NCBI GenBank assembly: GCA_017962545.1
Contig: JAGCVD010000028.1
Coordinates: 1-64,000, forward strand
DNA length: 64,000 nucleotides
From: Bacteroidales bacterium
Lineage (GTDB): Bacteria > Bacteroidota > Bacteroidia > Bacteroidales > P3
Direction: 5' to 3'
The position numbers and the translations under genes are program-made. Under the pieces are notes generated by a model that worked only from the letters and a program-made list of their open reading frames with translations, was not told where the DNA came from and ran no database searches. Of this stretch, positions 8,544-20,000 are shown piece by piece (positions within the stretch are counted from its first letter, which is position 1; the number at the start of each line of letters is the position of its first letter).

Positions 8544-9551
8544 ATGCCTTTTGTCGAGAACATACGCCGCTACCGCAGCCTGTCGATCGTAGGACTGGAG
8601 AAAAACACGGGCAAGACCGTTTGTCTCAATTACTTGCTCCGCCGCCTCGACGAGCTGCATGTCTCCACTGCCGTCACCTCCATCGGTGTCGACGGCGAGC
8701 AGGTGGACGCCGTTTTTGCCACGGCGAAGCCCGAAATACGACTCTACGAAGGGATGCAGTTCGTCACTTCCGAACAGCACTACCTGAAACGGCAGCTTGT
8801 CTCGCGCATCCTGGCTGTCGACGAACGCCGCACCGCCCTCGGCCGCCTGGTGACCGCCGAGACCCTTGTCCCCGGCAAGATACTCCTCTCGGGGGCCGCC
8901 ACCACCGCCGTCCTGCGCCAGCAGATTGCCCAGGCCCGCGACCGCGGCGTGGAGCTCACCGTCGTCGACGGTGCCCTCTCGCGCCTCAGCCTCGCCTCCC
9001 CCACCGTTACCGAGGCCATGATTCTCGCCACAGGCGCCGCCGTCTCGCCCAACCTCAGGATACTGGTCTCCAAGACCCGCTTCGTCTATAACCTCATCAA
9101 CCTCCCCGAGGCCGACAGCCGCGTCAAGGAGAACCTACAGACCATAGAATCAGGCCTATGGGGTATCGATAGCGATGGTCTCCCCCACGACCTCGGCATC
9201 GCCTCCGTCTTCCTGCTCGATAAGCACGAGGGCGACATCTTCCGCCATGGCACTACCCTCTTCGCCTCGGGAGCCGTCAGCGACCGCCTGCTCAAGTTCC
9301 TCACCGCGCGTCCCGACGTGAAGGACATCATTCTGATAGCAAGAGACTTCACCAAGCTCTTCATCACCCCCGAAGTCTATGCCGAATACACGCGCCGCGG
9401 TGGCCGTATGCAGGTGCTGCAGCGCAGCAACCTGGAGGCTATCTGCTTCAATCCCACCTCTCCGCAGGGCTACCGGCTCAACTCGGCCGAGGCCTGCCGC
9501 GTGCTCTCCGACACATTAGAAACCCCCGTCTACGACGTAATGATGATATGA
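8544..9551 (+). CDS. P-loop protein resembling lysine 5,6-aminomutase reactivase subunit KamB
   Basis: The protein has 335 residues from the ATG at 8544; the frame is open much further upstream, but the earlier codons read the antisense of ptb. The N-terminus has a P-loop-like GLEKNTGKT (residues 17-25), related to GxKNxGKT loops, followed by Ile/Val-rich strands, TAETLVPGKILLSGAATTAV and VVDGALSRLS. It overlaps the MutS-like gene by ATGA. From established knowledge, the lysine fermentation cluster of Fusobacterium carries a hypothetical protein next to a MutS-like protein beside kamD/kamE, and such a pair reactivates the B12 enzyme lysine 5,6-aminomutase. The match is by gene pairing and motif, not by alignment. 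The aminomutase itself is not in the window. Confidence 0.6.
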   Translation: MPFVENIRRYRSLSIVGLEKNTGKTVCLNYLLRRLDELHVSTAVTSIGVDGEQVDAVFATAKPEIRLYEGMQFVTSEQHYLKRQLVSRILAVDERRTALGRLVTAETLVPGKILLSGAATTAVLRQQIAQARDRGVELTVVDGALSRLSLASPTVTEAMILATGAAVSPNLRILVSKTRFVYNLINLPEADSRVKENLQTIESGLWGIDSDGLPHDLGIASVFLLDKHEGDIFRHGTTLFASGAVSDRLLKFLTARPDVKDIILIARDFTKLFITPEVYAEYTRRGGRMQVLQRSNLEAICFNPTSPQGYRLNSAEACRVLSDTLETPVYDVMMI

Positions 9552-10921
9552 TGACATTCCAACAGAAAACAAAGGAAGTCCCTGGACTGCTCTATGTGGC
9601 TGAAAGCATGGAGTTCATGTCTTCCGCAGGCCGCCGACGCATGATGGAGCAGCCGCTCCTCACCGATGCTGCCGCCATCGATGCCTCGCAGGAGGATGTA
9701 CAGGCCTTCCGCTCCGTCCTCGGCAACGAGGAATACGCCCTTGCCACCAACAAGTTGCGCCACCAGCTCATGCAGCTGCACGACCTCCAGACCTCCCTCT
9801 CAAGCCTCCGCAGCCATGTGGTACTCGAAGAGGTGGAGCTCTTCGAAATCAAGGTCTTCGCCCACCTTTGCGGTCATGCCCGCCAGGCGTTGGAGGCGAT
9901 GTCCCTCGCCGGGCGTTTCCCCCTGCCCGACCTGCAGGAGGTCTTCCGCCTGCTGGACCCCGACGGTACGGGCATTCCTACCTTCTATGTCTATGATAGT
10001 TACGACATCCGCCTAGCCCCTCTGCGCCGCCGCATGAAGGAGGCCGACGAGGTGGAGATGGCCTCCCTCCTCGTCGAGCAGAACGAGATACAGTTGCAGG
10101 TCGTCACCCGCCTCTGCGACCGCCTCCACTCCTACGCCGACGCCCTTTCAAGTGCTTTGGAACAAATGGCTTATATCGACTTCACGCTGGCACGCGCCGT
10201 ACTGGCCGAGGCCTGGCAGCTGGTGCCTCCCGTGCACGACGGCGGCCGCCGCAGCCTCCGCCAGCTCGTCAATCCGCGCCTGAAACAGCACAACGAAGCC
10301 GTCGGCCTGCGCTACCAGCCTGTCGACATCGACCTTGTCGAGGGCGTCACCCTCGTCACGGGGGCCAACATGGCGGGCAAGACCGTCCTCCTCAAGAGCG
10401 TCGGCACCGCCCAGCTGATGTACCAGTTCGGATTCCCCATACCATGCTATCAGGCGGTTATGGAGCCCGTGGACGATGTGGTCTTCTGCATTGGCGACGA
10501 GCAGAACGAGATGAACGGCCTCTCCTCCTTCGCCTCCGAGATAACGCGCATCAGCGACGTGGTGCGCCGCAGCCGCAAGGAGCGCCTGCTGGTACTCATC
10601 GACGAACCCGCCCGCACCACCAACCCCGTCGAGGGCAAAGCCCTGGTGCAGGCCATCGTCACCCTCCTGCAAGAGAGCCGCTGCCTCACACTCGTCACCA
10701 CCCACTACAGCCAGCTGGGGGTCCCCTGCCGCCGGTTGCGGGTCAAGGGATTTGTCGAGGACCTCGTCGACATACCCCTCACAGCGCAGAACATCAACCG
10801 CTTCATCGACTATTCCCTCGTGGCCGACGACAGCGACGAAGCCCCCCAGGAGGCCCTCCGCATCGCCGAGATGCTCACCTGCGACACAGAACTTGTCGCC
10901 ACCGCCCGCCAGTTCCTCTGA
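9548..10921 (+). CDS. MutS-family ATPase resembling aminomutase reactivase KamC
   Basis: The protein has 457 residues, far shorter than MutS (about 850), and has only the core/lever region plus the ATPase domain. The MutS-type Walker A is GANMAGKT (residues 272-279). Walker B and the signature lie around LIDEPARTTNP, with Asp352 and Glu353. A conserved TTHYSQLG segment follows. The mismatch-binding domain is absent, so mismatch repair is unlikely. The start overlaps the previous stop by 4 bases. The probable role is ATP-driven reactivation of the adenosylcobalamin enzyme lysine 5,6-aminomutase, together with the upstream P-loop protein (inference from family context). An untyped small MutS-like protein is the alternative. 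Confidence 0.7.
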   Translation: MMTFQQKTKEVPGLLYVAESMEFMSSAGRRRMMEQPLLTDAAAIDASQEDVQAFRSVLGNEEYALATNKLRHQLMQLHDLQTSLSSLRSHVVLEEVELFEIKVFAHLCGHARQALEAMSLAGRFPLPDLQEVFRLLDPDGTGIPTFYVYDSYDIRLAPLRRRMKEADEVEMASLLVEQNEIQLQVVTRLCDRLHSYADALSSALEQMAYIDFTLARAVLAEAWQLVPPVHDGGRRSLRQLVNPRLKQHNEAVGLRYQPVDIDLVEGVTLVTGANMAGKTVLLKSVGTAQLMYQFGFPIPCYQAVMEPVDDVVFCIGDEQNEMNGLSSFASEITRISDVVRRSRKERLLVLIDEPARTTNPVEGKALVQAIVTLLQESRCLTLVTTHYSQLGVPCRRLRVKGFVEDLVDIPLTAQNINRFIDYSLVADDSDEAPQEALRIAEMLTCDTELVATARQFL

Positions 10922-10935
10922 GAAGAGGAAAAAAG

Positions 10936-10965
10936 TTTGCATATCGGGGAAAAAGTGTATATTTG
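10936..10965 (+). promoter_or_regulatory. Promoter of the 3,082-residue giant gene
   Basis: TTTG at 10936-10939 and TATATTTG at 10958-10965, 18 bases apart, fit the Bacteroidetes -33/-7 pattern. The leader to the ATG at 11065 is about 95 bases. The segment TATATTTGCTTTGGA is identical to that of the second giant gene. No terminator was recognised after the MutS-like gene. Confidence 0.7.
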
Positions 10966-11064
10966 CTTTGGACAACGTCCAACTATGAAAGGCAAATCTT
11001 TCTGTTACTCAGGAAGAAAGGATTAGTATTGGTATCCAAAAGGAAGAACAAAACACACAGAACC

Positions 11065-14000
11065 ATGAAGAAGTACAGCATTTTCGTTGCCTTTTTGCTG
11101 TGGGGAGCCGCAATTTTGCAGGCGGCACCCATGATGTCCGCCACCGACTTGTTGGTGGTCTCCGTCGACACTACCGAGCCCTGCGACACGCTCCACTTCA
11201 ACCAATATGTGGAGGCATGCGAAGAATACACCTGGATCAACGGCGTGACCTACTATGAGAGTACCTCCAACGCCCACGACACCCTGACGGTCGACGGCGG
11301 CTGTTTGCTCGTCCTGACCCTGCACCTGACCATCTACCACAGCATCGCCCTTGACACTTTCGCCACCGCCTGCGACCACTTCGAGTGGCGCGGGACTAGT
11401 TACACTAGTAGCACTAGTGCCACTAGCACGACTAGCAACGTCACGGGATGCGACAGCACCGTCACCCTGCACCTGACCGTCAATTACAGCAGCCACCGCG
11501 ACACCGTCGCCGTGGCGTGCGACCACTTCGAGTGGCGCGGGACCAACTATACTAGTAGCACTAGTGCCACTAGTACAACTACCAACGCCGTCGGCTGCGA
11601 CAGCACGGTGACGCTGCACCTGACCGTCGGGCACGAGACGCACAACGTCATCTACGACACCTGCGGCTCGCACTACACCTGGCACGGCACCACCTACACC
11701 GCCGCGGGCACCTACACTCACCTCTACACCAACGCCTACGGCTGCGCCAGCAGCGACACGCTGCACCTGGTCGTCGACCCGCTATGGCCCGTCCTGGTCG
11801 ACGAGGAGCACCCCTTCTTCGACGGCTTCGAAGACAGCCTCCATTGGGTCTTCTTCAACCGCAACCACATCAACCGCTGGTGCCATGGCACCGCCGCCCC
11901 CCACACGGGATACCGCAGCATCTACATCTCCAACGACAACGGCGCGACCAACAGCTACACGATAACCCGCACCGCTGAAGCCCGCCCTTCTTGTGCTGTC
12001 TATGCCACGAAGCTCTTCCTCCTGGGCGCAGGCTCCTACTCGTTCAGCTACGACTGGCGCGCCACAGGGGAGCTGAACTTCGACTTCCTGAGGGTATTCC
12101 TTGCGCCACCCTCGGACACGCTGTCCGATGCATCGCGCCTGCGGACAACCCCCGCAGGTTGGATCCAGCTTGACAATGGCGAGGACGAATATCGTTTTAT
12201 CGGCATGGCCGGCGTGACCTCCTGGCACACCTTCTCCATTCCCGTCGACATCGCCGACTCTGGTGTCTACAGAATGGTATTCTATTGGCAGAATGACAAT
12301 ATGGATGGCTCCAACCCGCCGGCGGCTGTCGACAACGTCAGCATTGTCAAGACCACCTGTCTGCCCCCGGATACCATCTACCCCGCAGGCATCCCCACCA
12401 CCACATGGGCGGCTGTCCGCTGGCCCGCCACAGGCGTCCGCTACACCGTGGCCTTCGGCACCGCCACCTCGCCTATCGACATGGACACCTTCGCCGTCAC
12501 CGACACTACCATCCTCTTCAACCACCTCAGCCCCAGCACCGAATACCATGTGTATGTCCGCGGGTGGTGCGACGGCACCCATGTGAGCACCTGGAGCGAC
12601 ATGTACACCTTCCGCACGGCCTGTGGCGGGTTGACGGGGGTGCCCTACACCGAGGGGTTTGAAGGCTCGTGGGAGAATATCGGCCAGTTCCTGTCCGCCA
12701 GATGCTGGAGCAAGACCCCGTCGGGCGGCAATAATCCATACATTGCCACAAGCGCCATTCATTCCCATTCGGGAAGACAATTTATGATTTGGGGCACCCG
12801 CCTGACCCACACCACTTATCTGATCTTGCCACAGCTGGACACCACCCGCCTCGACCGCAGCCGACTCTACCTCTCCTTCTGGGCCGCGCCAGCCTCCAGC
12901 ACGGACGACACTACTTCCCATGGCCTGTTGCAGGTAGGCCTGATGGGGGATGACACGGCTTCGTTTGTGCCTATCGACACCATCGACGTCCGTCGCACCA
13001 GCAATATGCCGTATGTCCATACCGTATGGACAGAATATGGCTTCGACCTGAGCGCGTACCAGGGGACGGGCACCCATATCGCCCTCCACCCGACAGCGGC
13101 CAGTGAGGGGCAGATAGCCCTCGACGACTTCACCATCGACTACATCCCCGACCTCACAGCGAGAGACACCACCGTCACGGCTTGCGACAGCTACACCTGG
13201 GGCGAGAGCACCTACACCGCCTCGGGCATCTACACGCAGCTGCGCCGCGTGCATGGCCTGCCGGTCCACGACACCCTCCGCCTCACCCTCCACTACTCGG
13301 CCACAGGCGACACCGTCGCCGTGGCGTGCGACAGCTTCGAGTGGCGCGGGACGGTCTATACTAGTAGCACTAGTGCCACTAGTAGCACTAGTACCATCTT
13401 CGGGTGCGACAGCACGGTGACGCTGCAGCTGACCGTGGGCCACGAGACGCACAACGCCCTTGTCGACACCGGCGAATACCGCTACACATGGCACGGCACC
13501 ACCTACACCGCCACAGGCACCTACGTCTACGACTATATCGACGCCTACGGCTGCGCCAGCAGCGACACACTGCACCTCACCATCGTCGACACCGGCTGCG
13601 CCATCCCCACGGCACTGGCGGCCAGCAGCATCGGCGACACCTTCGCCGTCATCACCTGGCACGGACTGGCCGACGACTACCGCGTGGCCTACGGCACCGT
13701 CACCGATGTCGACGCACTGACCCGGGTCACCGCGACGGACGACAGCATCGTGCTGACGGGGCTGCATCCCGACAGGACCTACCATGTCTATGTCCGCGCC
13801 CTCTGCCATGCCTCCCTGGCCAGTGCATGGAGCCAGGTGTTCACCTTCCGCACGGGATGCGCGACAACGGCCACGGTGCCGTTCTTCGAAGACTTCGAAA
13901 GCTATACCGCCGACACCGCCATCGTCCTCCCCTGCTGGCACTTCACCATGACGGGAAGGGCCGCGTACCGGACTGAGGAATACTATCCCCAAGTCTATCC

Positions 14001-17000
14001 GGAAACCCACTTCTGGCCGCCCTACGGCTCTTCCCATTGCCTGTACCTGACGGGCGACGCCATCACTGAGCTGCCGCCCATGAACGTCCCCCTCGACTCG
14101 CTGCAGCTGACATTCTTCTTCATGACGCACTTCAGCGCCAACGGCAACCCGCTGGAAATCGGCGTCATGGAAGGGACAACCTTTATTCCTGTCGACACCG
14201 TCGTGTACAATCCTCCTCAGACGGGCGAGACGGCACAGACGGCAACCGGCTACCTGGCCGGCTACCATGGCACCAGCCGCACCATAGCCTTCCGCAACAG
14301 CAGCCCCGACAGCACCACCAGCCCCTACTACCTCGACAATATCGCCGTTGACTACCTCCCCGCCTGTCTCCCCGTCAGCCATCTGCGTGCCACTCAAGCC
14401 ACGACGTCGACGGTGACGGTGGACTGGATCAGCGTGAGTCGCGCCACGTCGTGGGAGATAGAATACAGCTATGCCGGCTACACCCCGGGCGGCGGCACCA
14501 CCACCGTCGTCACCAGCCATCCCGCCACCCTCACAGGCCTGACGCCCGGCTCGCAATACAGGCTCCGCGTCGGCACCCCCTGCGGCGACGGCACCCTCCT
14601 CTGGAGCGACGACATCCTCTTCGCCACCCCCTGCGACCTGATCCATCCGCCCTACTACCAAGACTTCGAGAATGTCGAAGGCTCCTTCCGCCTCTACGCA
14701 GGCAGCATACCCCCCTGTTGGGAGAGATACTCGAGCGACCAGTTCGGATACTCGATACCTCATGTAGTGAGCGGTCGCACACTCTCCCACGAGGCCGACA
14801 CTGGACACGTCCTGGCGATGCACTCCGACCGCTTTAACAACACTCCGACGGGCATCAAGAATGCCGTCCTGCTGCCCCAATTTTCCTGCCCCATCGACTC
14901 CTTGACCCTGAAGTTCTGGTGGTACGTAGAGGACAACGACCCCGGCACCTTCACGGTGGGGTATCTCCTGCCGGGCGACGACTGGGATATCGGCTTCCAT
15001 CCCTTGCGCAGCTTCTCATCGGTCATTTCCCCGATATCCACCTCGGGGCAGTACGACAGTGTCGTCTTTGCGGGAGTGCCCGCAACAGCACAGCATATCG
15101 CGTTCCGCTGGGAATGCCAGGATTATGGCTATCATTACTGCCTCATCGACAATGTGGACATCCACTACACCTGGCAAGAGACCTCCTGCAATACCCCCAC
15201 GAGAATCTCCTCCAGCAATGTGACAGCCAGCACAGCCCTCCTCAGCTGGCGGGGCATGGCGCCGGGCTTCATCGTGGCCTACGGCACGGGCATGGCGCCC
15301 GAGACGATGCAGACCGTCCACACCACCGGCAACTTCGTCACCCTCACAGGCCTCAGCAACGGCACCACCTACCATTGCTTTGTCCGTGCCGACTGCGGCG
15401 AAAGGCAGAGCGCCTGGAGCGCGGCAAACAGTTTCACGACGGAATGCGCGCTCATCACCTCGCTGCCCTACACCGAAGGCTTCGAGACGGTGCCGGTATA
15501 CCATGGCAACGATGTGTTCGAACTCCCCTGCTGGTGTAACGTCTACACCCCCAATCCAGACATAAACATTCCATATCCTGTGGTACTAAACCGAATTTCC
15601 CATTATGGAGACCGCTCTCTAGTTTGGGGAACATACGATTATTCGTCTTATACGGGGTTGCCAGCCATCGACACCCATGCCATTGCGCTGGATTCGCTGC
15701 AACTGCACTTCTGGGGTAACGGTAACGGGTACCTCACTCACGACACCATGACCATCGGCGTCATGCGCGACGACGACACTACGACATTTGTACCCGTCAC
15801 CACACTGGACATCTCAGGCCCGGAATGGCAGTTGTATACCGTCAGCCTGAGGAACTACACGGGCGGCGGCAACCGTTTCGCCATCCATGGGACGGGGTAC
15901 AATAATGTGTTCCTCGACGACTTCACCATCGAGGCTCTCCCTCCCTGCCCTGCGCCCTCGGAGGTGGTTGTGAGCCACGTCACGAGGCACACGGCGGAGG
16001 TCGCATGGCAGGGAACGGCCAGCCACTACACCGTGGCCTACGGCACGGGGACAACCCCTGCAGCCATGGCCACCGTCGGCGTGACAGGCACCACAGCACA
16101 CCTCACCGGCCTGACGCCCAACACGCACTACCACCTCTTCGTCCGCGCCGACTGCTCCCTCCACAGCCACAGCGCCTGGAGCCCCATGGAAGACTTCCAG
16201 ACCGACTGCGGCCTCATCGTCTCGCTGCCCTACACCGAGGATTTCGAGGACGCAACCCCCAGCTATCCCCAGAACCCCGACTTCACAGTCGCATGCTGGC
16301 GGCGACTCACGGATGCTGTTAACGGCTATTATGAGCCTTGCGTACTCTCCGAAGCCCTCAGCCACTCCGGCGCCAAAGATATGATATGGAGCAAACCCGA
16401 CAACACCCCCTACCAGATACTTGTCCTCCCAGCCGTCGACACCACGGCCTTCCCCATCCATTCCCTCCGGCTGAGCCTGGCAGGTCTCAGCATGCCCAAC
16501 CCGCCATTGGGCACCCCCGTTGTACGCCTGCAGGTCGGCGTGATGAGCGACCCCGACGACCCCCAAACGTTCGTCCCCGTGGACACCATCGTCATTGACA
16601 GCGCGGGATGGCGCCTCTATTCTGCCCGCTTCTCTGGCTACAGCGGGACGGGGGAATATGTCGCCCTGAAGATGCTGGGCAGCACTTCCCAATTTTGGTG
16701 TATCCGCATCGACGATGTCTCGCTGCAGGAACCTTTGGACTGCTCGACGGTGCTGCCCGAGGTTATCGCCAGGGATGCCTGTGAGCGCTACACCTGGCAC
16801 GGCGTGGAATATAGCGCCACGGGCGCCTACACCTACGACACCCTCATCGGCGACGAATGCCTCCGCAGCGACACCCTCCACCTCACCATCCACCACCCCA
16901 CCACGGGGACGGATTCCGTCACGGCATGCGACCGCTACACCTGGATCAACGGCATCACCTACACCACCAGCAACCACGGTTCTACCTTCACGCTCACAGA

Positions 17001-20000
17001 TACCTACGGATGCGACAGCACCGTGACGCTCCACCTCACCCTTCGCCACAGCAGCCATCGCGACACCATCGCCACCGCCTGCGACAGCTTCCTGTGGCGC
17101 GGGACTAGTTACACTAGTACCACTAGTGCCACTAGTACCACCACCAACGCCGCGGGCTGCGACAGCGTGGTGACCCTCCACCTCACCCTTCGCCAGAGCA
17201 GCCACCGCGACACCGTCGCCACCGCCTGCGACAGCTTCCTGTGGCGCGGGACTAACTACACTAGTACGACTAGTGCCACTAGTACAACTAGTAATGTCTT
17301 CGGCTGCGACAGCGCCGTCACCCTCCACCTCACCGTCAACTACGGGACGCACAACGTGCTCTACGACACCGCCGAACTCCAATACACCTGGCACGGCACC
17401 ACTTACGGCTACGGCGACGATGGCACCTACACCTACGACTACCTCAACGCCGACGGCTGCGCCAGCAGTGACACGCTGCACCTCGTCATCCTCCCCATCG
17501 CGCCCGTCCTCGTCGACGAACTGCACCCCTTCTTCGACGACTTTGAGAACGGCCTCCGCTGGACACTCCTCAACGACACCTTGGTCAACCGCTGGTGCTA
17601 TGGCACGGCCGTCAACCACAGCGGGACGCATTCCCTCTACATCTCAGACAACCACGGTACAACCAACACCTATCGACAAACCTCCCGGTCACTCGTCTTC
17701 GCCACTAAACTCTTTACCTTGACACAAGGCACCTATTCATTCAGCTACGACTGGCGTTGCCTGGGAGAGGGAGTATTCGACAAACTGATGGTCTTCTTAG
17801 CCCCCCAATCCCACACAATCTCAACTCATACAAGCCGCCCACGCATTGAGGATTGGATCCGCCTTGACAATGGCAGTTATCTCTCCTCGTCCCCCAATTG
17901 GAACTACCAGTACAATAGTGTCGATATTGCCGAGGCCGGGATATACCAGATGATATTCTACTGGAGTAACGATGCCAATGGTGGCCACAATCCTCCTGCA
18001 GCCATCGACAATGTCAGCATCGTCAAGACCACCTGCCAACCCCCGACCAACGTGGCCACGAGCAGCACACCGACAGCCACCTCCGCCACCATCGGGTGGG
18101 AGCCTGACTCCGGCATCCGTTATACCGTGGCTTACGGCACTGCCCTTTCTCCCGCCGACATGGACACCCTCTCGGTGACCAGCAACACGGCGACCCTCAC
18201 AGGACTCAGTCCCAGCACCGCATACAACGTCTTCGTCCGCGTCTGGTGCGACAACTCCCATGTGAGCGCCTGGAGCAACATGTACACCTTCCGCACCGCC
18301 TGCGGTCCCTTAACCGCATTGCCCTACTACGAAGACTTTGAAGGCTATGAAACCATCGGCTCCTTCAATGTTGACTGCTGGAACCGTGTCAATGCCTATA
18401 ACAGCGACAGAAATACTGCCATTATTTGCGAACAGGCTTACATCACCCACTCAGGCACAAAGTTTATCGGATGGGCTAACTACGCTGCAGCCAGTTTCTA
18501 CAACAGCACCTATCTGGTCCTCCCTCAGATCAATACCGACAGCCATGCGCTCAACAATCTTTGCCTACGGTTCTGGGCCAGGTCATCTGATCCTCAGCAG
18601 ATGCAAGTGGGTGTGATGAATGGAGCCACCGACACCTCCTCATTCCAACAGGTCGGTACAATTGACATACTTTCTTACATGGGAACCGACTTATACTACA
18701 ACGAGTACGGAATCTCATTGGAGTCCTACACGGGCACAGGCTCTTTCATCGCCCTCCACCTCCCACCCTCAGATGCCTTTAACTTCAGAATTGACGACGT
18801 CACCATCGACTACATCCCCAACGACCTCATCCCCAACGACACCACCGTTGCGGCATGCAAGAGCTACACCTGGGGTGACAGCACCTACACGGCTTCGGGC
18901 ATCTATACCCGCATGCGACGGATACACGGGTTGCCCGTCTACGACACCCTCCGTCTCACCATCCACCACGCCACCACCGGCGACACCGTCGCCGTGGCCT
19001 GCGACCACTTCGAGTGGCGCGATTCCAGTTACACTAGTAGCACTAGTGCCACTAGTACAACCCGTTCTGTCTTCGGCTGCGACAGCGTGGTGACCCTCCA
19101 CCTCACCATCCACCATACCACCGCGGGCGACACCGTCGCCACCGCCTGCGACAGCTTCGAATGGCACGGGACTAGTTACACTAATACGACTAGTGCCACT
19201 AGTACAACCACCAACGCCGTCGGCTGCGACAGCGTCGTCACCCTCCACCTGACGGTGAACTACGGCACACACTATGTCGCCTACCAGAGTGCCTGCGACA
19301 CCTTCCGGTGGCACGACAGCCTCTATACCTCCTCCGGCACCTTCCTCCACGGCTACCTCTCGCCCGAGGGATGCCCCAGCACCGACACCCTCGTGCTGAC
19401 CCTCAGCACAGGCACAAGCACGGGCTTCCGCATCAACGCCTGCGACGGCTACGTCTGGAACGGCACCCTCTACACCGAGACGGGCAACTACATCTACGAC
19501 TACAGCCAGTTGGGCGGCGACTGCCAGAACGTCGACACCCTCTTCCTGACCCTCCACTACTCCTCCTACACCGAGGTCTACGACACCGCCTGCGACAGCT
19601 ACACCTGGGAGGGTACTAGGTACACTAGTTCGACTAGTGCCACTAATAGCACTAATAGCGCTTTCGGTTGCGACAGCACCGTCACCCTCCACCTGACCAT
19701 CCACTACAACACCTCGACGGCCTACAGCGACACCCTCGGTGCCGACAGCACCTACTCCTGGCACGGCCAGACATACATGGAAACAGGTACTTACCTCTAC
19801 GACTACATCTCCGACGAGGGCTGCCCCAGCACCGACACCCTCTATCTGCTGCCGAGGCAGTACTACACCCTCCACGCCCGCAGCGCCGACACGGTGATGG
19901 GCTATGTGGTGGTATATCCCGACAGCGTGGCGTTGTGCGGCGACACGGTCATCGTGGTGGGCGTGCCGCACGAGGGCTTCCGCTTCACGCACTGGAGCGA

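Noticed and set aside
9548..10921. MutS mismatch repair gene
   Set aside because: Only the ATPase part and its lever are present (457 residues), the mismatch-binding domain is absent, and the partner gene fits an aminomutase reactivase pair better.
11782..15000. Open frame of 1,072 codons on the minus strand opposite the first giant gene
   Set aside because: The frame mirrors the biased codon use of the plus-strand repeats; its product is a low-complexity Val/Gly/Ala/Arg sequence with no start signals or domains, while the plus strand has clear modules.
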